From CAZQIC01 sp964593555 (GTDB taxonomy: Bacteria; Bacteroidota; Bacteroidia; JAFLBG01): a DNA stretch of 51,531 nt. The DNA lies in NCBI GenBank assembly GCA_964593555.1, contig CAZQIC010000018.1:1-51531 (forward strand), written 5' to 3'. Positions 41,691-49,064 of the stretch are shown in pieces (the first letter of the stretch is position 1; each line of letters starts with the position of its first letter). The notes beneath the pieces were generated by a model, which worked only from the letters and a program-made list of their open reading frames with translations, was not told where the DNA came from and did no database searches. The position numbers and the translations under genes were made by a program.

Positions 41691-43124
41691 TTAAAATTGA
41701 AAATAAATAAAACTTTGTTGGTTAAAAATTCCAAGTACTATGATAAGCGTAAGTGTAACGATACTAAAAGTTCTTTCCAGAGAAGGTTTTTGAAGATCCA
41801 TTTTTGGAATGCCGCTTTCAAATTTACGCTCTATAAAATGCATATACGCGATCATGGTAAAAATGATAGATAGAGGCAAGAGCCCAAGGTTTTGTAATTG
41901 CTCCATTATACTGTGAGAGGAATGATGCCCGCATGCTTTTATCATTGAAATTGCAGTATGCATATCGCTGGAGCGGAAAAATATATAGGAAAATGAAACA
42001 AATAAAAACAATAATAAATTGCTGGATGAATTGTAAATCACAGCAGGAATTTTTTTAGATAAATTTTTTCTAAATTTTTTACTGAGGAATTCATAAACTA
42101 AAACAATGCCATTCAACGCACCATAAATTACAAATGTCCACCCCGCGCCGTGCCACAAGCCGCTGATAGAAAATGTAAGAAGCAAGCCAACTACCACAGC
42201 GATTTTTCCCCAGTCGCGTTTTGCCAATACAAAAGGGGTATACAAATAATCACTGAACCAGCTGGAAAGAGAAATGTGCCAACGCCTCCAGAATTCGGTA
42301 AGGTTTTTGCTGATCAATGGCCGGTCAAAATTTTTCATTAGTTTAAAGCCCATGACACGCGCCGAGCCAACTGCTATGTCGGAGTATCCTGAGAAATCAC
42401 AATAGATCTGGAACGTAAATAACATACAGCCAAGCGCAATGATTGGACCGCTGTAACTATCGGTGTTTCTATAAATTTCATCCACCACCAATGAAATGCG
42501 ATCTGCGATAACCAGTTTTTTGAAAAATCCCCAAAGCATTAGTCGCAACCCGCTCACCATTAATTTGTAATTAAAATTTTGTTTCTCATGGAACTGGTGT
42601 AACATGTTTTGAGGTCGTTCAATAGGGCCGGCAACCAGTTGCGGGTAGAACATGACATACAAGGCATAAATGCCAAAATGTTTTTCTGCTTTTTGATTTC
42701 CCCGGGCAATTTCAATAGTATAACTCATTGCCTGGAAAGTATGAAAGGAAAGGCCGATAGGTAATAGTATTTTTAAATAGGGGATAGGGTTGGTGTAGCC
42801 CATAACGGAAAGGAGCCCGTCGAGATTACTGTTTAAAAAATTATAATATTTAAATACGGCAAGCACGCCAATGTTCGCAATCAGACTAATGATCAGCAAT
42901 TTTCTCTTTTTCTCGGGCGTAGCAGCCCTTTCAATGTATATCCCCGCGAAGTAATCGATGATAATGGTGAAGAAAATAATGAGGATGTAAACTGGTTTAA
43001 AGAACATGTAAAAGATGCAGCTCGCGGTAAGTAACAGCGACCACCTGAATTTATGCGGCAATATAAAAAACAGGATAGTTACAAGTGGAAAGAAAACAAG
43101 AAATTCAAAGGAGTTAAATAACAT
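41691..43124 (-). CDS. MBOAT-family membrane O-acyltransferase (AlgI/DltB-like)
   Basis: 477 residues, about eleven membrane helices. Family motifs are clear: LPIGLSFHTFQAMSYTIEIARG, FYPQLVAGPIERP, FWRRWHISLSSWFSDYLYTPF, and the catalytic H325 in SGLWHGAGWTFVIYGALNG. MBOAT proteins move acyl groups from a cytoplasmic donor, often an acyl carrier protein, to an acceptor outside. The operon supplies a carrier protein and an FkbH enzyme, so the donor is probably ACP-bound. Directly followed by its SGNH partner. The acceptor is unknown. Confidence 0.92.
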   Translation of the reverse strand: MLFNSFEFLVFFPLVTILFFILPHKFRWSLLLTASCIFYMFFKPVYILIIFFTIIIDYFAGIYIERAATPEKKRKLLIISLIANIGVLAVFKYYNFLNSNLDGLLSVMGYTNPIPYLKILLPIGLSFHTFQAMSYTIEIARGNQKAEKHFGIYALYVMFYPQLVAGPIERPQNMLHQFHEKQNFNYKLMVSGLRLMLWGFFKKLVIADRISLVVDEIYRNTDSYSGPIIALGCMLFTFQIYCDFSGYSDIAVGSARVMGFKLMKNFDRPLISKNLTEFWRRWHISLSSWFSDYLYTPFVLAKRDWGKIAVVVGLLLTFSISGLWHGAGWTFVIYGALNGIVLVYEFLSKKFRKNLSKKIPAVIYNSSSNLLLFLFVSFSYIFFRSSDMHTAISMIKACGHHSSHSIMEQLQNLGLLPLSIIFTMIAYMHFIERKFESGIPKMDLQKPSLERTFSIVTLTLIIVLGIFNQQSFIYFQF

Positions 43125-43133
43125 TCCCGAAAA

Positions 43134-43526
43134 TTATTTTTCTATCAGTTCAATGAGGTGTGCATCAGGCGAAAACAAAAATATACATTTTTTCCCTCCG
43201 AATGCTTCCGATGAAAAGTACTCAAACGGTTTATAGTTGAGCCCGGTAAGATGCTCTGTTATTTTTTCAATATCATCTGTGAGATACCCCGTGTGATAAT
43301 AGGTTTGTCCCTTTTTTTTAAGTTTGCTCACAATCGAATTTTCATTCGAAGGTTCTACCAGTTCAAGAAAAACGTTTGGCCCGACTTCTACAAAACAAAC
43401 ATAAACGCCTTGTGAAGAAATGTTGTATTTTTTTGAAATGCTTTTGTCGCCAAAAATTTCGCGGTAATTTGCTGCAACTGCGTCAATATTATCTACAACA
43501 ATTCCGGTATGGTGGAAAGTAAGCAT
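43134..43526 (-). CDS. VOC-superfamily (methylmalonyl-CoA epimerase-like) protein
   Basis: 130 residues, two beta-alpha-beta-beta-beta units of the glyoxalase/VOC fold: FHHTGIVVDNIDAVAANYREIFG with a metal-ligand H, VFLELVEPSNENS with E, YHTGYLTDDIE with H, and AHLIELIEK with E. These four match the metal ligands of VOC epimerases. Its ATG shares a base with the ACP stop (TGATG), so it is in the same operon. May racemise or epimerise the carrier-bound unit; the substrate is inferred. Confidence 0.82.
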   Translation of the reverse strand: MLTFHHTGIVVDNIDAVAANYREIFGDKSISKKYNISSQGVYVCFVEVGPNVFLELVEPSNENSIVSKLKKKGQTYYHTGYLTDDIEKITEHLTGLNYKPFEYFSSEAFGGKKCIFLFSPDAHLIELIEK

Positions 43527-43771
43527 CAGGCCCCCTGTTTTGTTTTAATCAGGCTACAAAGATCTCCTACATTATTTAATTTTTGAATTTCGGCAGTGGT
43601 GAAACGGATCTTAAAATGTTTTTCAACGGCAACGATGATCTGCACATTGGTAAGCGAATCCCACTCTTCTATATCGGCTGCAGAGGTTGATTCTGTTAAT
43701 TGAATACTTTCATTGTCGAGAACATCAATAAAGATGGGATTAAGCTGTTCTATAATTTGTTGAGTCTCCAT
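43526..43771 (-). CDS. Dedicated acyl carrier protein
   Basis: 81 residues. The phosphopantetheine attachment serine is S39 in EEWDSLTNVQIIVAVEKHF, the standard DSL motif followed by helix 2; IRFTTAEIQKLNNVGDLCSLI completes the four-helix fold. It is separate from fatty-acid synthesis genes and packed between FkbH (one base gap) and the VOC gene, so it is likely a pathway-specific carrier. Together with FkbH it suggests a carrier-bound glyceryl or similar unit. Confidence 0.92.
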   Translation of the reverse strand: METQQIIEQLNPIFIDVLDNESIQLTESTSAADIEEWDSLTNVQIIVAVEKHFKIRFTTAEIQKLNNVGDLCSLIKTKQGA

Positions 43772-43772
43772 A

Positions 43773-45521
43773 TTATATACTTTGTGCTGCTATTAGCTTC
43801 GGATAAATATACACTGTTTTTTCTTTGTAGCCGGGTACATTCAGTTCCCATTGCCCGTTTTTTTCTGTGAATCCCAGGTCTTTATAATGATCTTTCACCA
43901 TCCCGTTTTTTGAAGTAGGAATATATTCTCCGATCAATTTCTCAACACCATTTTCCTTCGCGCATTTTACCAATTGATTTAATACAAAATTTTCCATTCC
44001 TCTTTTTAATACGCGACAACTCATGAGCCAGGTATCGATGAATAATTCTCCCGCTTTTCGTTTTTGTAAAATAACAACGCTGATCAAACCATAATCTCCA
44101 AAAGTATCTTTCAGTGTAAATGAAAAAGTGAAGTGTTCATTGGAGGAAATCAGTTGCTGAACAGTATCTTCTGTATATCGAACTGTTCTTAAATTAAATT
44201 GATTGGAACGCTGAGATAACTGTGCAACCCTCGGCATATTAAATTTATTGAACGGACTTACTTCCGAGATCATATCCAGGCTTTTCAAGAAATCATCTTC
44301 ATTGGTATATGATTTCTGGAAGGAAATTCTTTTTGCTTCTTCCTGGTATTGTTGTGTGCGCTGGTTATCCTCCTCTGTAAAAGAAGCAGTTTCAAAAAGA
44401 TTAAGTGTTCTTAAATAGGAAAGATATTCGGCGGGGTCTTCCGGCAGCTCGGGCACTTCTAGTTCTGGAATTTCGGAGCGCACCATGTTTCTTTCAAAAG
44501 GATTGTCGTCCAAAAATACCATCGAATCAAAACCAATATTGAGTACCGATTGTATATGCCGAATGTTATTTACTTTATTTTCCCAGTTAGCAACGAATAC
44601 AGCAATGTCTGTAAGTCGCAATACCATGTCAGGGTGTTTTTCGAATGGTTCTTTCGCGATACTCTCTTCGTTCTTGCTACAAACAGCAAGAATAATTCCA
44701 CGTTCCTTCAATTGTTTTGCCCAACACTGCAATTCTGTAAAAGCCTTGCCAATGCCTAAACTTCCTATCTGGATATTTTCTATTCCGTCATCACCGATTA
44801 TTCCGCCCCATGTTGTATTATCGAGATCAAGTATCAGGCATTTTTTAAACTTACCCGCGATGGAAGCAACAATATCCGTAGTGTTTTTGGCAACATAAGG
44901 GAGAAAATCAAGACTAAAAACCGTATCAGTATTGATATATATTTTTTGATCGATAATAAAGGAATTTCCAAATGTGTTTTGCAATGAAGAGATATCATTA
45001 GTGAAAACACCGGAATTTTCCTGCGCCAACTCCATTAACTCCACATTGATCTTGCGCAATTGATAAAGAAATGACGAGTCAGTTTTATTGCTGAAATTTC
45101 CAAACACGGAATCATTTATCTCTGGGAAATTGAATACGATGATCTTTGCTTTTGTACTGGCGTTTGCTGCAGTAATTAATTCATGTACATAAGAAATGTA
45201 TTCTTTGCAGAAGGACTTTTTTTGCTGCGATGAAAGTTTATAAAAGCGCGATAGCAACTTTTGTGTTGAGGAATGAATGACAATATATTCCGGATCAGAT
45301 TGATATAAGGTAGAAGTTTTATCAAATATCTGCCTGTCTATCTGGTCGTAATCCGCTTCATAAATGTCAAAATTGTAACCGATCTCATACCCATATCCTT
45401 TTAATGCCTGCACATACAGCTGACTGGCGCTGTCGGCAAGAACCGCAAGTTTAATTTTTTTAAGTGCGGCAAAATCTTTTTTGAGATTTTTTTTTAAGCC
45501 GCTAAAGGATTTTAGAATCAT
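43773..45521 (-). CDS. FkbH-like HAD-IIIC phosphatase with GNAT domain
   Basis: 582 residues. N-terminal SGNH-like region (about 20-215); HAD-IIIC domain with the nucleophile motif LDLDNTTWGG (D232, D234), VCSKNEES and the FLDDNPFERNMVR motif; C-terminal GNAT-like domain (about 420-575: DTFGDYGLISVVIL, SCRVLKRGMENFVL). FkbH proteins dephosphorylate 1,3-bisphosphoglycerate and load the glyceryl unit on an ACP, as in methoxymalonyl-ACP and tetronate routes. First gene of a five-gene operon (FkbH, ACP, VOC, MBOAT, SGNH) with gaps of 0-9 bases or overlaps. Confidence 0.9.
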   Translation of the reverse strand: MILKSFSGLKKNLKKDFAALKKIKLAVLADSASQLYVQALKGYGYEIGYNFDIYEADYDQIDRQIFDKTSTLYQSDPEYIVIHSSTQKLLSRFYKLSSQQKKSFCKEYISYVHELITAANASTKAKIIVFNFPEINDSVFGNFSNKTDSSFLYQLRKINVELMELAQENSGVFTNDISSLQNTFGNSFIIDQKIYINTDTVFSLDFLPYVAKNTTDIVASIAGKFKKCLILDLDNTTWGGIIGDDGIENIQIGSLGIGKAFTELQCWAKQLKERGIILAVCSKNEESIAKEPFEKHPDMVLRLTDIAVFVANWENKVNNIRHIQSVLNIGFDSMVFLDDNPFERNMVRSEIPELEVPELPEDPAEYLSYLRTLNLFETASFTEEDNQRTQQYQEEAKRISFQKSYTNEDDFLKSLDMISEVSPFNKFNMPRVAQLSQRSNQFNLRTVRYTEDTVQQLISSNEHFTFSFTLKDTFGDYGLISVVILQKRKAGELFIDTWLMSCRVLKRGMENFVLNQLVKCAKENGVEKLIGEYIPTSKNGMVKDHYKDLGFTEKNGQWELNVPGYKEKTVYIYPKLIAAQSI

Positions 45522-45524
45522 TAT

Positions 45525-45544
45525 ATTCCTATAAATTTAGGAAT
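45525..45544. promoter_or_regulatory. Palindrome at the FkbH operon start
   Basis: ATTCCTA and TAGGAAT form a perfect 7-bp inverted repeat with a 6-base centre, three bases before the FkbH ATG. On the minus strand it overlaps TAAATTTA, a one-mismatch -7 box, so a bound regulator would block the promoter. The regulator is unknown. Confidence 0.45.
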
Positions 45545-45594
45545 AATTTCTGCAAAGTCTAAGGTAAATAAGGCTTTATAAAATGAAGAATCGC

Positions 45595-46245
45595 TTATGG
45601 TTGCACGACTTTCATTCTCTTGTAAAATACTTCCGTTATGGATCTCTCGTGACCCGCTATCATTTTAGTATGAGCAGAGCAGATGTGGCGGAGAGAATCA
45701 TCTACATTCTGGGTAAACCCGCTTTTAGGATATGCGCAAAAAAGACAAAAAACTTCAGTGGCGCAGAAATTGTTCCATAAGTGTTCGAGCTGAACAGTTG
45801 CACCGCTGTGCCCTTGTTGCCACAAGATAGCAACCATTTCTCCGTAAGCACGCACACGCCTGTTATTTGTTCCACGGGCTAAAAGAATTATTTCCTTAAT
45901 CAAATTATTAAAGAGTGTTTCATCGGGCCAGCCATTCACCATAAACCGTTCAAGCGTTTCCTGCGCATTTAAGGGAATATACAGGTGATTAAGTAAAGGC
46001 GAATCGATGTTGAAGCCTTTTTTTATAAGCCGATCATTTAAAGCGACTAAATGTTTATTGGTGGCAATTATAATTACACTATCTCCAGCGTTGAATCCGC
46101 TTGTTACAAACCCCTCTAGGGAATCTAATACAACATCATCGTTTTCATATATCTGAACAAGATGGTCTGTAGGTGCTATTTCTCCCCAAAAAACCTGAGT
46201 TTTACATTGTTGCCAGTCTCCATTCTCTTTCTGCAAATCTTCCAT
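45595..46245 (-). CDS. MEDS-domain (DcmR-like sensory) protein
   Basis: 216 residues. Matches the MEDS domain found in DcmR and in many two-component proteins: DHLVQIYENDDVVLDSLEGFVTSGFNAGDSVIIIAT, then RVRAYGEMVAILWQQGHSGATVQLEHLWNN and FCLFCAYPKSGF. It is a RecA-like fold without an obvious ATPase motif, thought to sense small molecules. No HTH, kinase or receiver is fused, which is short for a sensor. Followed at 73 bases by the FkbH operon on the same strand. Possible signalling partner for it, but unproven. Confidence 0.82.
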   Translation of the reverse strand: MEDLQKENGDWQQCKTQVFWGEIAPTDHLVQIYENDDVVLDSLEGFVTSGFNAGDSVIIIATNKHLVALNDRLIKKGFNIDSPLLNHLYIPLNAQETLERFMVNGWPDETLFNNLIKEIILLARGTNNRRVRAYGEMVAILWQQGHSGATVQLEHLWNNFCATEVFCLFCAYPKSGFTQNVDDSLRHICSAHTKMIAGHERSITEVFYKRMKVVQP

Positions 46246-46325
46246 AAATGAATGTTTAATTTATTTTCATTGGCTGGGCGGGCCTTTCTAAAGGTAAAAA
46301 AATATTATGCGTTTTGCTGTTTTTT

Positions 46326-47846
46326 TTAGCCAATATTATTTTTTTTGCGAAGTGTAGCTTCTGCAAATGTTATTCCTTTTATTTTACTCTGCAGCCAGGT
46401 GATATAATCGAAATAGGCGAGGGCAGTTTCTTCGTAGGGGTCTTGGGATATAATGATGAGTTCATCACGGACCCGTTTAAATTCAGGGATTAGTTTTTTG
46501 TAGTCTGTTATATGGGTATTCTTTTTAATAAAGCTCAGCACCAGCGATTCTATTTTATACAAACGTTGCTTTTTGTACAGGTGTCTATAGGTAGATTTTA
46601 ACTCCAGCTCCAGGGCATCCCTGTCATTGAGCTCATAATGAATAATAAGATTAAATATTTTAGAAAATGAAAAAATATCGTTTCGCTGCTCAATGTCTTC
46701 ATGGTGTAATATTTTGTTTATCCATTTTCGCGCTATTTTGAATTTGTTCATTGCAAAATAGACATTGGCAATAAGATGAAATGTGATAAATGGCTGTGAC
46801 AAATATTGCCCTCGTTCATTTATTTTATCTTCCAGTTGTTTGCAAAGAGCGGTACATTTTTCAAATTCTCCTCTAGAATAATGAAATATCAGTTCCAATG
46901 AGATAGTCACAAAGAATAATTTTGATGATGCTCGAACTGTTTTCAGTTTCAATGATTTTAATTTCTCTAGTAGGGGAGGGATGTCTTTGTAATCTCTAAG
47001 GGATTGTTTACATATGATCGCATTTTTTATGGCACTGATATAATAGTCGATATCATCGTCCATCAGAAAGGATTTTTCTTCCAGGAGTTTTATTGTTTCC
47101 TCGGCCAGTTCGCCGGCTTTTCGAAAATCTTTTATTTTAAAATAGTAAGAACCAACGGTAAGGTTAAAACGGTATTGTGCGTAAGCTGAATTTGCATTTT
47201 CTTTTTTTATCAGAAAATCATCTCGAAAAATATAATCGTATTCCTTAACCTGTTCTCCGCTTCTTGAAAACCCTTCTTTAGATATCACCCGCATATGGTA
47301 ATAGAGCCAATCGTAACGGCAGACGTTTAAATGCCGGCCCAGTAATTTTTGTTCTTCAGCATAAAGAATATCAGCGGTCTCTTTTGTTTTGCCCACCATT
47401 TGTTCTACACTGTTTATTTTTTTTTCAAAAGCAACAGCTTCTGCTGCCAGCAAAAAATATTCGCAATTCATTGCCGTTTTTTTTGCGCGTAGAATAATTT
47501 TTCTCGATTGCTGAAATAGCATTTTGTCGAACAAAGCGCCTGCATGAATGATGAGACTTTTTATTTTATTTTTTTTTGAGTGATTGGCATTGTATGACTC
47601 GAGCGAACGCAATACCTGGTAATACAATTTGTATTTCGCAACGGTGAATTGTTTTATGAAAGCGCTGCCGGCAAATTTTTTTTTAATGATAGATTCATCA
47701 TATATATCCTGTTTGTTTATTGCATTGAATAGCTTAATATAGCCGGCATCATCTTTTGATCCTTTGGAAGAATACAAGGTGAAATGCCTCTTTTCATTAT
47801 TATCCAGGGATTTTATGAGCAAAAAAAGGTCATCAGACTGCTTCAT
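46326..47846 (-). CDS. Bacteroidota helical-repeat (TPR-like) protein, paralogue 2
   Basis: 506 residues, similar in length and layout to the protein at 6135-7661. The opening DLFLLIKSLDNNEKRHFTLYS matches DLIKSLTPSEKRYFKIYA there, and RKIILRAKKTA, IANVYFAMNKFKIARKWINKIL, ELNDRDALELELKSTYRHLYKKQ recur at equal positions. All helical, cytoplasmic, no catalytic motif. An upstream TATATTTA box resembles -7. The members of this family are usually scattered singly, as here. Function unknown. Confidence 0.6.
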   Translation of the reverse strand: MKQSDDLFLLIKSLDNNEKRHFTLYSSKGSKDDAGYIKLFNAINKQDIYDESIIKKKFAGSAFIKQFTVAKYKLYYQVLRSLESYNANHSKKNKIKSLIIHAGALFDKMLFQQSRKIILRAKKTAMNCEYFLLAAEAVAFEKKINSVEQMVGKTKETADILYAEEQKLLGRHLNVCRYDWLYYHMRVISKEGFSRSGEQVKEYDYIFRDDFLIKKENANSAYAQYRFNLTVGSYYFKIKDFRKAGELAEETIKLLEEKSFLMDDDIDYYISAIKNAIICKQSLRDYKDIPPLLEKLKSLKLKTVRASSKLFFVTISLELIFHYSRGEFEKCTALCKQLEDKINERGQYLSQPFITFHLIANVYFAMNKFKIARKWINKILHHEDIEQRNDIFSFSKIFNLIIHYELNDRDALELELKSTYRHLYKKQRLYKIESLVLSFIKKNTHITDYKKLIPEFKRVRDELIIISQDPYEETALAYFDYITWLQSKIKGITFAEATLRKKNNIG

Positions 47847-47872
47847 GGAAAAGTATGATTAAATACATTAAA

Positions 47873-47910
47873 TATACTAAAAAACGGCTTTATTTAAGCT
47901 ATTTAGTATA
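47873..47910. promoter_or_regulatory. Inverted repeat in a divergent promoter region
   Basis: TATACTAAA (47873-47881) and TTTAGTATA (47902-47910) are complementary across 20 bases, between the helical-repeat gene (leftward) and the secreted esterase gene (rightward). The spacing would suit a dimer on one DNA face or a stem in a transcript. Confidence 0.35.
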
Positions 47911-47993
47911 AAAAGGAAAGGTATGTTTATGGCAATTTTTTTTTTCACTTTAACAACTCCGGGATGTATTTTGGGTATAGATAAAAAACAGCT

Positions 47994-48986
47994 ATGAAAA
48001 ACAGTCTACTATTCCTGTCCTTTTTGGCATTTACATTAACAACAATTGCACAGCAAACGGGTGATTTCACAATGACCTACACCGAAAACGGCAGTGGTTT
48101 AACGCGCAGCTATTATGTATCTGTTCCCTCAACTTATACGAGCTCTTTAAAGTATCCATTGATATATGCATGGCATGGCAGCGGTATGTCAGGCTCGGAT
48201 ATGAGAACGTTGATCCAATCTGTAAATTCAAATATCAATGCGATTATTGTTTGTCCGGATGTTAATGGGTTTACAACAAGCGCGGAGTTAACACAAATGC
48301 TGAATACTTCATATGCTTATCCATTTATCAATTATCATATTGATACAGCAAAGCGTATCATCGCTGGCTTTTCAATGGGCGGTTATTATGCTTATCAGAT
48401 CGGACTTCAAAATCCATCTCAGTTTACCGGCATCCTCGGCCTTAGTCCTGCAATAGGCTCTACTCAAATGACAACCGCTATGTGGAATAACATTACCCAG
48501 GTGCGAATGGCAACGATTGACGGCACTGCTGATTTTAATTATACTGCTGTACATTCTTTAATGACTTCAATCCAGTCGCAGGGTGGAAGTTTGTCGTTAA
48601 TAGAACCTTCGGGTGTTACGCATGCCGACCAGGTTTATTTTACTTCAACAACTTTTCATAACGATTTTGATTCTTCTTATACCTATCTCATTGCTCAGCC
48701 TTCAACAGCTGGTGTTAAAGAAGATGCATTAACGTTAGGGAGTATCGATATGTTTCCCAACCCGGCAACAGAATATGTTGAATTGTATTTGGGAAGTATT
48801 AATCACAACAATTTAAATGTAGAGCTATTTTCAATTGATGGAAAAATGGTTGGAAGCAATAACTATGAAATACAAAAAAGTAATGAAAGTATCCATATAC
48901 AATTCAATCATTTGAAAAGTGGAGTGTATTTTGTGAGGGTGCAAGGGCAAAACGAGTCTGTTACCAAGAGGCTAGTTGTAAATTAA
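47994..48986 (+). CDS. Secreted alpha/beta-hydrolase (esterase) with T9SS type A domain
   Basis: 330 residues. Signal peptide (cleavage near TTIAQQ-TG), hydrolase domain (about 25-235) of the PHB-depolymerase/feruloyl-esterase type: PLIYAWHGSG, VCPDVNG and the nucleophile S127 in GFSMGG, with H in VTHADQV. Type A sorting domain from IDMFPNPATEYVELY to SVTKRLVVN (about 253-330). Secreted and probably attached to the surface or released. Related in fold, not closely in sequence, to the lipoprotein esterase at 28620-29489. Substrate unknown. Confidence 0.85.
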   Translation: MKNSLLFLSFLAFTLTTIAQQTGDFTMTYTENGSGLTRSYYVSVPSTYTSSLKYPLIYAWHGSGMSGSDMRTLIQSVNSNINAIIVCPDVNGFTTSAELTQMLNTSYAYPFINYHIDTAKRIIAGFSMGGYYAYQIGLQNPSQFTGILGLSPAIGSTQMTTAMWNNITQVRMATIDGTADFNYTAVHSLMTSIQSQGGSLSLIEPSGVTHADQVYFTSTTFHNDFDSSYTYLIAQPSTAGVKEDALTLGSIDMFPNPATEYVELYLGSINHNNLNVELFSIDGKMVGSNNYEIQKSNESIHIQFNHLKSGVYFVRVQGQNESVTKRLVVN

Positions 48987-49064
48987 GTGCTCTTAACTTT
49001 TCGCTTTTTTTTCGTATCTTCAATAGGATAGGTTGCTGTCGGTTTGAATTGTAAAAATATCCTC

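Noticed and set aside
44485..44898. 137-codon open frame opposite the FkbH gene
   Set aside because: Overlaps the catalytic HAD motif of FkbH; shadow.
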